Below, one piece after another: positions 40,826-49,071 of a stretch of 64,000 bases of DNA (the stretch's first letter is position 1; every line of letters begins with the position of its first letter). The notes below the pieces were generated by a model. The model saw only the letters and a list, made by a program, of their open reading frames with translations, searched no databases and was not told where the DNA came from. The stretch comes from Bacteroidaceae bacterium (GTDB taxonomy: Bacteria > Bacteroidota > Bacteroidia > Bacteroidales > Bacteroidaceae), in contig JAGAAS010000028.1 of NCBI GenBank assembly GCA_017615125.1, positions 52,244 through 116,243 of the forward strand, given 5' to 3'. The translations under genes and the position numbers were made by a program.

Positions 40826-42208
40826 TCAGTGATTTCCCAGGAGAGAACGCAACTCAGCACGTAACGAAGGTTTACGCAGCCAGCGACAATCGGAGACGAA
40901 ACGGCGGAACTGCTCCACCCAGTCGTAGACGACGGGTATGCTTGCTGCGGCAAGCAACGTAAGCGCCAGCGCCCATCCCCAATGCAGATGGCTGAACGCG
41001 ACGAGTGCCACAACGAGCACGAGCACAGGCATGAGCAGCAGGCAGACAGCAAAGCGCCACGTGTTTTTCCAAGCAGCATCGTGGGCATTGCGGGCAACGA
41101 TAGTAGTGAGAAGCCAAGCAGGCCACGAGAGGGCTCCGCAAAGGATGAAGAGAGGTAACGTAACCAGCAAACCCAGAGCACGTCCGATGACACCGCTTCC
41201 TAAACGAGAAAGCGCCGTTGAACGGATGGCGATAGCCCGCTCCTCGCGCTGACATTTGAATGCAAGAGCACGGGTACAGAGCTCTTTCCACTCCGTTGGG
41301 TTATTGCTCCGCAAATCAAGCAGATGAGACGCCTCGCGCTGGTTGAAGACAACGGATTCGCGCACGGAGAGAGGACGGCTCTGCGCTGTTCGCAGCTGCG
41401 TCAGCTCCCAGAGGGCATCATAGTCTTCATCGTCGGGCAGGCAGGTAAACAACGACTGGAGCTCCGCCGTGAGCCGCTCGCGCAAGGCATTCATCAAGCG
41501 CGCCTTGTTCACTTCACCGGGAGCCTTGTCGTCGGCTTCGTCCTGTGACGAAGTATCCTTCTTTTCATCCTGCGGCACAGTCTCCTTGCGTTCGTCCTCT
41601 TTCGACTGGCGAAGGAAATCCTCTGCAAACTGGCTGACGTTGATAGGCTCGCCCACTTGCATCTCCACATCAGCGCGGAAACGGAAATAGTCGCTGTATT
41701 CTATCCCCACAGGCACGATGTAGACAGGCCTGTGGCTGCCCTGCTGGGCATCAGCCTCGAGGGCTATATGAAAGATGCCCTTGCTGAGACGAAGGAGCGA
41801 GTGCATGGAGCGGTGCGTGCCCTCGGGATAGAGGCAGAGGGGCACACGATGCGTGACAACCTCCACAGCCTGCGCAATGGCTCGGTCGTTGCCCTTCACG
41901 GCATCGTAGCCGTCGCGGATACGATAGATGGGGAGGATGCGGAGCCAGGTGAGGACGGCACGGACAGCAGGTTTCCGGAAGATGTCGGCACGCGCCATGA
42001 AAACCACCTTCTTCCCCTCCGCAAGGAGCATGACGAGGGGGTCCATCAGTGCGCTGGTGTGGTTGGAAACGAGGATGACACTCCCGTCGCGCGGCACACG
42101 CTCCCAGCCGCTTACGTGAAAGCGCCGGTAGCAGAGCCTCGTGACAAGCTTGACGTAGCGCAAGCCGAGGCTATACCAGATGTCGTCGTCGTAGATATGT
42201 CGTCGCAT
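40826..42208 (-). CDS. PlsC-like 1-acyl-glycerophosphate acyltransferase with membrane C terminus
   Basis: A 460-residue protein. The acyltransferase motifs are VSNHTSALMDPLVML (His-x4-Asp catalytic pair), FMARADIFRKPAVRAVL and LYPEGTHRSMHSLLRLSKG, which binds glycerol phosphate. A charged, probably disordered insert follows (ETVPQDEKKDTSSQDEADDK). Near the C terminus are two or three transmembrane helices (ALGLLVTLPLFILCGALSW, WRFAVCLLLMPVLVLVVALV). It should add the second fatty acid in phospholipid synthesis or acylate a related lipid. It is longer than simple PlsC proteins (about 240 residues) because of the C-terminal half. It lies 69 nt from the symporter gene on the same strand. Confidence 0.88.
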   Translation of the reverse strand: MRRHIYDDDIWYSLGLRYVKLVTRLCYRRFHVSGWERVPRDGSVILVSNHTSALMDPLVMLLAEGKKVVFMARADIFRKPAVRAVLTWLRILPIYRIRDGYDAVKGNDRAIAQAVEVVTHRVPLCLYPEGTHRSMHSLLRLSKGIFHIALEADAQQGSHRPVYIVPVGIEYSDYFRFRADVEMQVGEPINVSQFAEDFLRQSKEDERKETVPQDEKKDTSSQDEADDKAPGEVNKARLMNALRERLTAELQSLFTCLPDDEDYDALWELTQLRTAQSRPLSVRESVVFNQREASHLLDLRSNNPTEWKELCTRALAFKCQREERAIAIRSTALSRLGSGVIGRALGLLVTLPLFILCGALSWPAWLLTTIVARNAHDAAWKNTWRFAVCLLLMPVLVLVVALVAFSHLHWGWALALTLLAAASIPVVYDWVEQFRRFVSDCRWLRKPSLRAELRSLLGNH

Positions 42209-42277
42209 AGGATAGATTCGTTTTCAACGCAAAGGAATTGTCTTCACCATAGAAACAGCCAGCTACTGCACTAGTGT

Positions 42278-43282
42278 TTAACTCTCGCCTTCGGAGAAAG
42301 CTGCCTTGGGCTCCTTATCACTTCGACGCATAAAGGTAGCCAGCGTCAATCCCGAGATGATGTGCCAGATACCCCACCATGCAGTGACGAAGAGCATTCC
42401 TCCGTAGTGAACATCTCCCGTGTTCCAGATGGCAGGGTCAAAGATGGCAGGGTTCAGCAGCAGCGTGAGCCCCAGCCCGGAGTTTTGAATGCCCACCTCG
42501 ATGGTGATGGAACGACGGTCCTTGCGCGGCAGGCGCATGAGCGACGCTCCCCCAAAGCCTGTCCCGAAAGCGCAGGCATTGTGGATGAGCACCAGGACGA
42601 AGACGAAGATAATGTAGCTGATAAACAGCTGCCAGTTGGGAATGAACATCCCGAGCACCATCAAAATGAACACGATGAGGGAGAACACTGAGAAGGGTTT
42701 CTTTATCTTCTCCGTGAACGTGGGGAAGAACCGCGCACAAAGGATGCCAAGCACGATGGGCACGCCCAGGATGATGAAGACGGTAAGGAAGATGTCCCAG
42801 AAAGGAATCACCAGCTGCGGGATGGTAAGCGTGCCGGTAAGGCTGGCGTAGCGCAGATAAAGATTTCCCCACAACAGGAAGTTAAGCGGTGTGATGAGCG
42901 GGGCAAACACCGTCGAGAGTGCCGTCATGCTTACCGAGAGCTCCACGTTTCCCTTCGCGTACGAGCTGATGAAGTTCGAGACGTTTCCGCCCGGGCAGCT
43001 GGCAACCAGCAGCATTCCCAGCGCTACCATCGGTGTAAGGAACGGATACAGGATGAGGATGAGCAGGAACGTGACAAGCGGCAGCCCGATCCACTGGAGA
43101 AACACGCCCGTGAGGACGGCTTTCGGGTGGACGAACACATTCTTCAGCATGCCCGGCTTGATGCCCAAAGCAACGCCGAACATGATGAGAGCCAGCACGA
43201 CGCTCAGCACAGGCCCCGTGCCTCCTCCGAGATGGAGGTGCACTTGGTCGAGACTTTCTAGTTGAGAATGTATCGGATTCAT
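42278..43282 (-). CDS. Bile acid:sodium symporter (SBF/BASS) family transporter
   Basis: A 334-residue inner-membrane protein with about ten helices. Two family hallmarks are the crossover motifs ASCPGGNVSNFISSYAKGN and EVGIQNSGLGLTLLL, which form the sodium and substrate site in structurally known members. It also has NACAFGTGFGGASLMRLPRK. Family members move bile acids, keto acids, pantoate or other organic anions with sodium; the substrate here is open. It is followed by plsC on the same strand and preceded by ackA at about 100 nt; an operon is possible but not certain. Confidence 0.88.
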   Translation of the reverse strand: MNPIHSQLESLDQVHLHLGGGTGPVLSVVLALIMFGVALGIKPGMLKNVFVHPKAVLTGVFLQWIGLPLVTFLLILILYPFLTPMVALGMLLVASCPGGNVSNFISSYAKGNVELSVSMTALSTVFAPLITPLNFLLWGNLYLRYASLTGTLTIPQLVIPFWDIFLTVFIILGVPIVLGILCARFFPTFTEKIKKPFSVFSLIVFILMVLGMFIPNWQLFISYIIFVFVLVLIHNACAFGTGFGGASLMRLPRKDRRSITIEVGIQNSGLGLTLLLNPAIFDPAIWNTGDVHYGGMLFVTAWWGIWHIISGLTLATFMRRSDKEPKAAFSEGES

Positions 43283-43384
43283 TTCTGAGCCAATTCAGTA
43301 ACGTTAGGCGAAAAGTCAAATCGTCGGGCAGACAGCAGAGCCGTTGCCGGAAAGCCTACCCGGCAACATGTCAGCAAGTCCTCG

Positions 43385-44581
43385 TCACTTCACCAGAGCA
43401 AGCGTGTCGCTGGCAATCATCATCTCCTCGTCGGTAGGGATGACACAGACGGTAACCTTCGAGTCGGACGTGGAGAGGATGGCCTCCTCGCTGCGCGTAA
43501 CGAGGTTCTTCTCCCTGTCGAGCTTCACGCCGAGGAACTCCAGCCCGTCGAGGGAGCCTCCGCGTATCTCGTACTGGTTCTCGCCCACTCCGCCCGTGAA
43601 GACGATGATGTCGATGCCTCCCATAGCTGCGGCGTAGGCACCAATATACTTGCGGATGCGGTAGCAATACATGTTGATGGCGAGCATACTGCGCGGATGG
43701 CCTTCGCGATTGCCAGCAAGCACCTCACGCATATCGCTCGAACGTCCGCTGATGCCTCCCAGACCGCACTTCTTATTAAGGAATGCCGAAACCTCAGCTG
43801 GGGAGAAGCCCTCCTTCTCCATGAGGAACGTGACGGCGCCTCCGTCGATGTCGCCGCAGCGGGTTCCCATCATCAAGCCCTCAAGGGGAGTTAGTCCCAT
43901 CGTGGTGTCGATGCACTTGCCGTCAACGATAGCAGCCATGCTGGCTCCGTTGCCGATGTGGCAGGTGACGATGCGCTTCCCTTCGGGAGAAACACCGAGG
44001 AAGTCGCACACGCGCTGCGAAACGTAGCGATGACTGGTGCCGTGAAATCCGTAGCGACGGATGCCGTAGCGCTCATACAGCTCGTAGGGAAGCGCATACA
44101 TGTAAGCGTAGTCGGGCATCGTCTGATGGAAAGCGGTGTCGAACACACCTACCTGCGGCACGTCGGGCAGCAGTTCGCTCACGGCTTCTATACCCTTCAG
44201 GTTGGCAGGATTATGCAGCGGAGCCAGGTCGTTGCAAGCAGCGAAGGCGTCGAGCACCTCCTTGTCAAGGAGCACCGACTCCTTGAAGCGCTCTCCGCCG
44301 TGCACCATACGGTGACCGACAGCATCGATCTCGCGCAACGAGCGCAAGGCGCCATACTCGGAGCCCGTCAGGATGTCGAACACAAACTTCACGCCTGCCG
44401 TATGCTCGGGAATCTCACGCTCAATGATTTTCTTCGTGCCGTCGGGCAACGTGAGCTTGAGGAACGAGTCGGGCATGCCTATCTTCTCGATGCCGCCCTG
44501 GGCGAGCACCGTTTTGTGAATCATGTCGAAGAGTTTGTACTTGATGGACGAACTTCCGCAGTTAAGAACAAGAATTTTCAT
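43385..44581 (-). CDS. ackA: Acetate kinase
   Basis: A 398-residue cytosolic enzyme that turns acetyl phosphate and ADP into acetate and ATP. Family motifs are MKILVLNCGSSSIKYKLFDM at the start, RMVHGGERF, GVFDTAFHQTMP, RRYGFHGTSHRYVSQRV (catalytic and phosphate-binding residues), CHIGNGASMAAI, GLTPLEGLMMGTRCGDIDGG and FTGGVGENQ. The length matches the family. ATG 44581 is used, since upstream sequence is not homologous. It is 38 nt downstream of pta, forming the usual pta-ackA operon for acetate production. Confidence 0.97.
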   Translation of the reverse strand: MKILVLNCGSSSIKYKLFDMIHKTVLAQGGIEKIGMPDSFLKLTLPDGTKKIIEREIPEHTAGVKFVFDILTGSEYGALRSLREIDAVGHRMVHGGERFKESVLLDKEVLDAFAACNDLAPLHNPANLKGIEAVSELLPDVPQVGVFDTAFHQTMPDYAYMYALPYELYERYGIRRYGFHGTSHRYVSQRVCDFLGVSPEGKRIVTCHIGNGASMAAIVDGKCIDTTMGLTPLEGLMMGTRCGDIDGGAVTFLMEKEGFSPAEVSAFLNKKCGLGGISGRSSDMREVLAGNREGHPRSMLAINMYCYRIRKYIGAYAAAMGGIDIIVFTGGVGENQYEIRGGSLDGLEFLGVKLDREKNLVTRSEEAILSTSDSKVTVCVIPTDEEMMIASDTLALVK

Positions 44582-44619
44582 GTGGTGATATATCTCTTTT
44601 TGATGTTTTGAAAACGTTT

Positions 44620-45633
44620 TTACACTCTCTTGGCTGCTATTGCCTGATTGGCGGTGATAGCTACCATCTTGTAGACGTCGTCGACGGAGCATCCGCGGCT
44701 CAGGTCGTTGACGGGGCGAGCGATTCCCTGCAGGATAGGTCCGAGGGCTTCGGCGTTGCCCAGGCGCTGCACCAGCTTGTATGCTATGTTTCCTACCTCG
44801 AGGCTGGGGAAGACAAGCACGTTGGCGTGCCCGGCAATAGCGCTTCCGGGAGCCTTGCTCTCGCCTACGCTGGGCACGAGGGCTGCGTCGGCCTGGAGCT
44901 CGCCGTCGATCTTCAGCTCGGGGCGCAGTTCTTTTGCGACAGCGAGAGCTTCGGTAACCTTGTCGACCACTTCGTGCTTGGCGGAGCCTTTCGTTGAGAA
45001 GCTGAGCATAGCAACGCGCGGGTCTTCGAAGCCAGCCACAGCGCGGGCAGTATCAGCCGTGCAAACGGCGATCTGTCCCAGCTGAGCAGCATCGGGCACA
45101 GGGGTGACGGCACAGTCGCCGCACACGAGGATACCGTTTTCGCCATACTGAGGCGTCTGCGTGAGCATGATGAAGGCACCGCTGACGCACGTGATGCCGG
45201 GAGCCGTCTTGATGATCTGCAGAGCAGGGCGCAGCACGTTGCCTGTGGTGTTGCGGGCACCGGCAAGCTGCCCGTCGGCATCGCCTGCCTTGATGATGAG
45301 ACAACCGAGATAGAGCGGGTCGAGCACCAACTGATGAGCCTGCTCAAGCGTCATACCCTTCTTCTGACGAAGTTCGAAGAGGAGCTGGGCATACGCCTCC
45401 TTCTTGGGATGATCTTCCGGATTGATGATGGTAGCCTTGCCGATATGCTTCAGCCCCCACTTATCGGCCAACGACTGTATCTCGGCAGGATTGCCAATAA
45501 TTACCAGATCGGCCACTTCGTCTGCCAGGATGCGGTCTGCTGCCTTCAACGTGCGCTCTTCCGTTCCTTCGGGAAGGACGATGCGCTGCTTGTCTGCCTT
45601 TGCACGGGCAATGATTTCTTGTACTAAGTCCAT
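44620..45633 (-). CDS. pta: Phosphate acetyltransferase
   Basis: A 337-residue short-form enzyme that converts acetyl-CoA and phosphate to acetyl phosphate. It opens MDLVQEIIARAKADKQRIVL with PEGTEERTLKAA, then GDADGQLAGARNTTGNVLRP, the ITCVSGAFIML strand, RVAMLSFSTKGSAKHE and the C-terminal FPSLEVGNIAYKLVQRLG. The short form lacks the N-terminal regulatory domains of enterobacterial Pta. Start 45633 is preferred to the ATG seven codons upstream (MIKKKNS), which lies in an A-rich run. Repeat copy C occupies the upstream region. It is co-transcribed with ackA. Confidence 0.96.
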   Translation of the reverse strand: MDLVQEIIARAKADKQRIVLPEGTEERTLKAADRILADEVADLVIIGNPAEIQSLADKWGLKHIGKATIINPEDHPKKEAYAQLLFELRQKKGMTLEQAHQLVLDPLYLGCLIIKAGDADGQLAGARNTTGNVLRPALQIIKTAPGITCVSGAFIMLTQTPQYGENGILVCGDCAVTPVPDAAQLGQIAVCTADTARAVAGFEDPRVAMLSFSTKGSAKHEVVDKVTEALAVAKELRPELKIDGELQADAALVPSVGESKAPGSAIAGHANVLVFPSLEVGNIAYKLVQRLGNAEALGPILQGIARPVNDLSRGCSVDDVYKMVAITANQAIAAKRV

Positions 45634-45670
45634 ACTGTTTTTTTTCTTTATCAATAGTTATTTTTTCTTT

Positions 45671-45776
45671 CTTCAAAAAAAATTATTCCTTCTCGAAAAA
45701 AATTTTTCCCTTCTTCATACGGCGAGATGTAGAACGGACGGAGCAGCGAAGCCAAAGAAAAAATCTTTTTCACTTG
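45671..45776 (+). repeat. Dispersed intergenic repeat, copy C (extended)
   Basis: A-runs, CTTCTCGAAAAAAA, TTTTTCCCTTCTTC, then core ATACGGCGAGATGTAGAA (45717-45734). Unlike copies B and D, the core is followed by CGGACGGAGCAGCGAAGCC before AAAGAAAAAATC. This extra piece resembles the argG sequence after the same core (GGGCTGGACGAGCGAGGATG then CCAAAG). It sits upstream of pta. Confidence 0.8.
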
Positions 45777-46025
45777 AGCATTATTTCGTGCGAAAAAACC
45801 CACATTTCCGTAATTAGCGACAAAAGTACAAAAAAGAAAGATAAGTAAAAAAATTTTGAGCCACATTCTTTCCTTATTAATAATAGACGCGGCACGAAAT
45901 CCCCTATCGGCTATGCCCGAGAAGGAAGGAATGAGGTGGAAAACAGAAAAAATCAGCATTTTTATGCAATTAAATAAGTTTTATGCTAAAAAATCGCCTC
46001 GTTTTTGCAAAAAATATACAAATAA

Positions 46026-46057
46026 TTGTTTTGTTATCCGATTTTTATGTATTTTTG
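46026..46057 (+). promoter_or_regulatory. Promoter of the arginine cluster
   Basis: TTG 46026-46028 and TATTTTTG 46050-46057 with 21-bp spacing, 36 nt before the GNAT ATG. No arginine-repressor-type operator could be identified by eye. Confidence 0.65.
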
Positions 46058-46092
46058 CCGCACATTTTTCGAAAACAACCTATCATTTTCCT

Positions 46093-46695
46093 ATGGAATC
46101 AAAAGACATTGAAGTGATTTACGCCGACGAGTCACACACCAAATACGCCGAGCACATTTGCAAGCTGATTTACGAATCGGCACAGCAGCGCGGGACAGGA
46201 ATTGCCACCCGTACGCCTGAATACATATCGAGCAAGATGACGGGAGGCAAGGCTGTGGTAGCTCTCGACGGCGACAAGCTGGTGGGATTCAGCTACATAG
46301 AGTGCTGGGATCACGGCGACTATGTGGCAACGTCGGGACTCATCGTCGATCCAGGATACCGCATGCAGGGCCTTGCCTCGCGTATCAAGGAAAAAACATT
46401 TGAGCTTGCCCGCGAGCGCTTCCCCTATGCCAAAATCTTCAGCATCACCACCTCTCCTGCCGTGATGAAGATGAACCTCAGGCTGGGCTACGTGCCTGTC
46501 ACGCTGGGCGACCTGACAAAGGACGACGAGTTCTGGCAGGGCTGCGAAGGATGCTGCAACTACGATGTGCTCTGCCGCAACGACAGACGTATCTGCCTTT
46601 GCACGGGCATGATGTATGACCCTCGCGCTACCGTCGACAAGGAAAAGAAGGAGAAGAAAAAAGGCTTTGCCCGCCTCTTCGGGAAAGGCAAGTAG
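46093..46695 (+). CDS. GNAT-family acyltransferase, first gene of the arginine cluster
   Basis: A 200-residue GNAT protein. The N-terminal helix-strand region (IEVIYADESHTKYAEHICKL) leads to the acyl-CoA-binding core TSGLIVDPGYRMQGLASRIK (the RxxGxA-type loop) and the later MKMNLRLGYVPVTLGDL. A Cys-rich stretch (FWQGCEGCCNYDVLC, ICLCTG) follows, then a Lys-rich tail. As the first gene before argG it is the natural candidate for acylating glutamate, the first step of arginine synthesis; no other argA- or argJ-like gene is in the cluster. That function is inferred from position. ATG 46093 follows the promoter; upstream in-frame sequence is not protein-like. Confidence 0.78.
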   Translation: MESKDIEVIYADESHTKYAEHICKLIYESAQQRGTGIATRTPEYISSKMTGGKAVVALDGDKLVGFSYIECWDHGDYVATSGLIVDPGYRMQGLASRIKEKTFELARERFPYAKIFSITTSPAVMKMNLRLGYVPVTLGDLTKDDEFWQGCEGCCNYDVLCRNDRRICLCTGMMYDPRATVDKEKKEKKKGFARLFGKGK

Positions 46696-46786
46696 GGTGA
46701 CAACGTGCCATAGGGCATAATCGCCTCGGGCCCAAGAGAAAAGGAACAAAAAATCATTCAGAACAACAAACAAGAAACAACCGAAT

Positions 46787-47896
46787 ATGGAACAGAAGAA
46801 AAAAGTAGTCGTGGCGTTCAGCGGAGGACTCGACACGTCGTTCACCGTCATGTACCTCACGAAGGAAAAAGGATATGAAGTGTATGCTGCCTGCGCCGAC
46901 ACGGGCGGATTTTCCGAGGAGCAGCTGAAAACCAACGAGGAGAACGCCTACCGCCTGGGCGCCGTAGCATACAAAACACTCGACGTCACACGCGAGTATT
47001 ACCAGAAGAGCCTTCGGTATATGGTCTATGGCAACGTGCTGCGCAACGGCACCTACCCTATCTCCGTCTCCTCGGAACGCATCTTCCAGGCTATGGCCAT
47101 TGCCCGCTACGCTAAGGAGATAGGCGCCGACGCCATAGCTCACGGCTCCACAGGTGCGGGAAACGATCAGGTACGCTTCGACATGACGTTCCTCGTTATG
47201 GCTCCAGGCATCGAAATCATCACCCTCACGCGCGATATGGCGCTGACAAGGAAATTCGAAACCGACTACCTGAACGAGCACGGCTTCCCTGCCGACTTCA
47301 AGAAACTGAAATACTCCTACAACGTGGGCCTTTGGGGCACCAGCATCTGCGGAGGAGAAATCCTCGATTCCACGCAGGGGCTGCCTGAGTCGGCCTACCT
47401 GAAACAGGTGGAGAAGCAGGGAACCGAGCAGATTGAGCTAACCTTCACTAACGGAGAGCTCACAGGCGTGAACGGCGAGACATTTACCGACGGCGTGAAG
47501 GCCATCCAGAAGGTGGAAAGCATTGCAGCCCCCTACGGCATAGGACGCGACATGCACGTGGGAGACACCATCATCGGCATCAAGGGGCGCGTAGGATTCG
47601 AAGCTGCTGCACCCATGCTCATCATCGCAGCACACAAGTTCCTCGAGAAGTTCACCCTCAGCAAGTGGCAGCAATACTGGAAAGACCAAGTGGCAAACTG
47701 GTACGGCATGTTCCTCCACGAGAGCCAGTACCTGGAACCCGTGATGCGTGACATCGAAGCCATGCTTGAGAGCAGTCAGCGCAACGTCACCGGCTCGGTA
47801 ACAATGGAGCTTCGTCCTTACACCTTCTCGCCCATCGGAGTATCGTCCGAGAACGATTTGGTAAAAACCAAGTTCGGTGAATACGGCGAGATGTAG
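46787..47896 (+). CDS. argG: Argininosuccinate synthase, ended early by an in-frame TAG
   Basis: Joins citrulline and aspartate using ATP to give argininosuccinate. The N terminus carries the P-loop-like KKVVVAFSGGLDTSFTVMYL, then AACADTGGFSEEQLKT, ISVSSERIFQAMAIARYAKE, AHGSTGAGNDQVRFDM, and SYNVGLWGTSICGGEILDST. The reading frame stops at TAG 47894-47896 after 369 residues (ending FGEYGEM). The next 37 codons continue in frame with ArgG-like sequence to TAA 48008-48010, giving about 407 residues, a normal family length. All catalytic regions precede the stop; the missing tail is the C-terminal helix-strand extension, which in ArgG generally takes part in tetramer contacts. Function may be kept, reduced, or restored by readthrough. 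Confidence 0.9.
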   Translation: MEQKKKVVVAFSGGLDTSFTVMYLTKEKGYEVYAACADTGGFSEEQLKTNEENAYRLGAVAYKTLDVTREYYQKSLRYMVYGNVLRNGTYPISVSSERIFQAMAIARYAKEIGADAIAHGSTGAGNDQVRFDMTFLVMAPGIEIITLTRDMALTRKFETDYLNEHGFPADFKKLKYSYNVGLWGTSICGGEILDSTQGLPESAYLKQVEKQGTEQIELTFTNGELTGVNGETFTDGVKAIQKVESIAAPYGIGRDMHVGDTIIGIKGRVGFEAAAPMLIIAAHKFLEKFTLSKWQQYWKDQVANWYGMFLHESQYLEPVMRDIEAMLESSQRNVTGSVTMELRPYTFSPIGVSSENDLVKTKFGEYGEM

Positions 47897-48010
47897 AAGG
47901 GCTGGACGAGCGAGGATGCCAAAGGATTCATCAAGGTTACTTCCACTCCCCTGCGCGTGTATTACGCCAACCACAAGGAGGAAGGCGAGAAAATCGAGAG
48001 CGAGCTGTAA
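47897..48010 (+). other. argG: In-frame continuation of argG beyond the TAG
   Basis: It reads KGWTSEDAKGFIKVTSTPLR then VYYANHKEEGEKIESEL and TAA, without frameshift or further stop, and has the codon use of argG. It is the expected C-terminal tail of a Bacteroidota ArgG. The lack of decay argues for a recent nonsense change, a sequence error, or readthrough. Confidence 0.8.
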
Positions 48011-48064
48011 GACAGACTACTCCTCCAAAAGCACCTTTCAGGAAAAAACGAACGAACCTCACAC

Positions 48065-49036
48065 ATGAAAGAACCAAAGATACGCGTAGGAATCATCGGC
48101 GGAGCGGGCTACACAGCAGGCGAGCTCCTTCGGCTGCTGGTACACCATCCTGCTGCCGAAATCGTCTTCGTGCACAGCACCAGCAACACAGGTGCTTTAG
48201 TAGCAAGTGTGCACGAAGGGCTGACGGGAGACACGAATCTATCCTTCTGCTCCGACTTCGACCTGAGCGCTGTGGATGTGCTGTTCCTCTGTCAGGGACA
48301 CGGGAAGAGCCGCGAGTTCTGGCAGACGCACACGCTTCCTTCCTCGCTGAAGGTCATCGACTTGGCGCAAGACTTCCGCGATGAATCCGACGGCTACGTC
48401 TACGGCTTGCCCGAGTGGCAGAAACAGAAGATTTGCTCCGCAACGCTCGTTGCCAATCCCGGCTGCTTTGCTACCGCCATCCAGCTGGCTCTCCTGCCGC
48501 TGGCGCAAGGGAAGCTGCTCACGGGCGACGTTCACGTCACAGCTGTCACAGGCTCCACGGGTGCCGGCGTCAAGCCCTCGCCTTCCACGCACTTCAGCTG
48601 GCGCAACGACAACATTTCGGTCTACAAGGCCTTCGAGCATCAGCACCTCATCGAGATAAGGCGCAATATCGGCATCCTTCAAGGCAGCACTCCCGACATC
48701 AACTTCATCCCCATGCGGGGAGACTTCGCGCGGGGCATCTTTGCAGCCGTCTACACCGACTGCGCCCTCAGCGAAGAGGAGGCAAACGCGCTCTACAAGA
48801 GCTACTACGCCGATGCCGCCTTCACGCACGTCACCGACAGCACCCTTGACCTCAAGCAGGTGACGAACACCAACAAGGCGCTGCTCCACGTGGAGAAGCA
48901 CGGCAACAAGCTGCTCATCTCCTCCGTCATCGACAACCTGCTGAAAGGGGCAAGCGGGCAAGCCGTGCAGAACATGAACCTCATGTTCGGCCTTGAGGAA
49001 GACACAGGGCTGCGGCTCAAGGGGAACGCCTTCTGA
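48065..49036 (+). CDS. argC: N-acyl-gamma-glutamyl-phosphate reductase
   Basis: A 323-residue NADPH-dependent reductase of the third arginine step. The Rossmann start is RVGIIGGAGYTAGELLRLLV, and the catalytic cysteine is in VANPGCFATAIQLALLPL (Cys134). GSTGAGVKPSPSTHFSWRND and FIPMRGDFARGIFAAVYTD follow, then the C-terminal LLISSVIDNLLKGASGQAVQ NADP-binding helix. The length fits the short type of ArgC. It lies 54 nt after the natural argG end and 35 nt before argD. In this organism the acyl group is probably succinyl. Confidence 0.95.
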   Translation: MKEPKIRVGIIGGAGYTAGELLRLLVHHPAAEIVFVHSTSNTGALVASVHEGLTGDTNLSFCSDFDLSAVDVLFLCQGHGKSREFWQTHTLPSSLKVIDLAQDFRDESDGYVYGLPEWQKQKICSATLVANPGCFATAIQLALLPLAQGKLLTGDVHVTAVTGSTGAGVKPSPSTHFSWRNDNISVYKAFEHQHLIEIRRNIGILQGSTPDINFIPMRGDFARGIFAAVYTDCALSEEEANALYKSYYADAAFTHVTDSTLDLKQVTNTNKALLHVEKHGNKLLISSVIDNLLKGASGQAVQNMNLMFGLEEDTGLRLKGNAF

Positions 49037-49071
49037 ACCGATAGGCTCTCATTCACATTGTTTTAGAAGAA

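Noticed and set aside
47894-47896. TAG reassigned to an amino acid genome-wide as explanation of the argG stop
   Set aside because: Other clear genes here end in TAG (for example DUF3244 at 7943, GH29 at 34420, GH127 at 36865), so TAG works as a stop.
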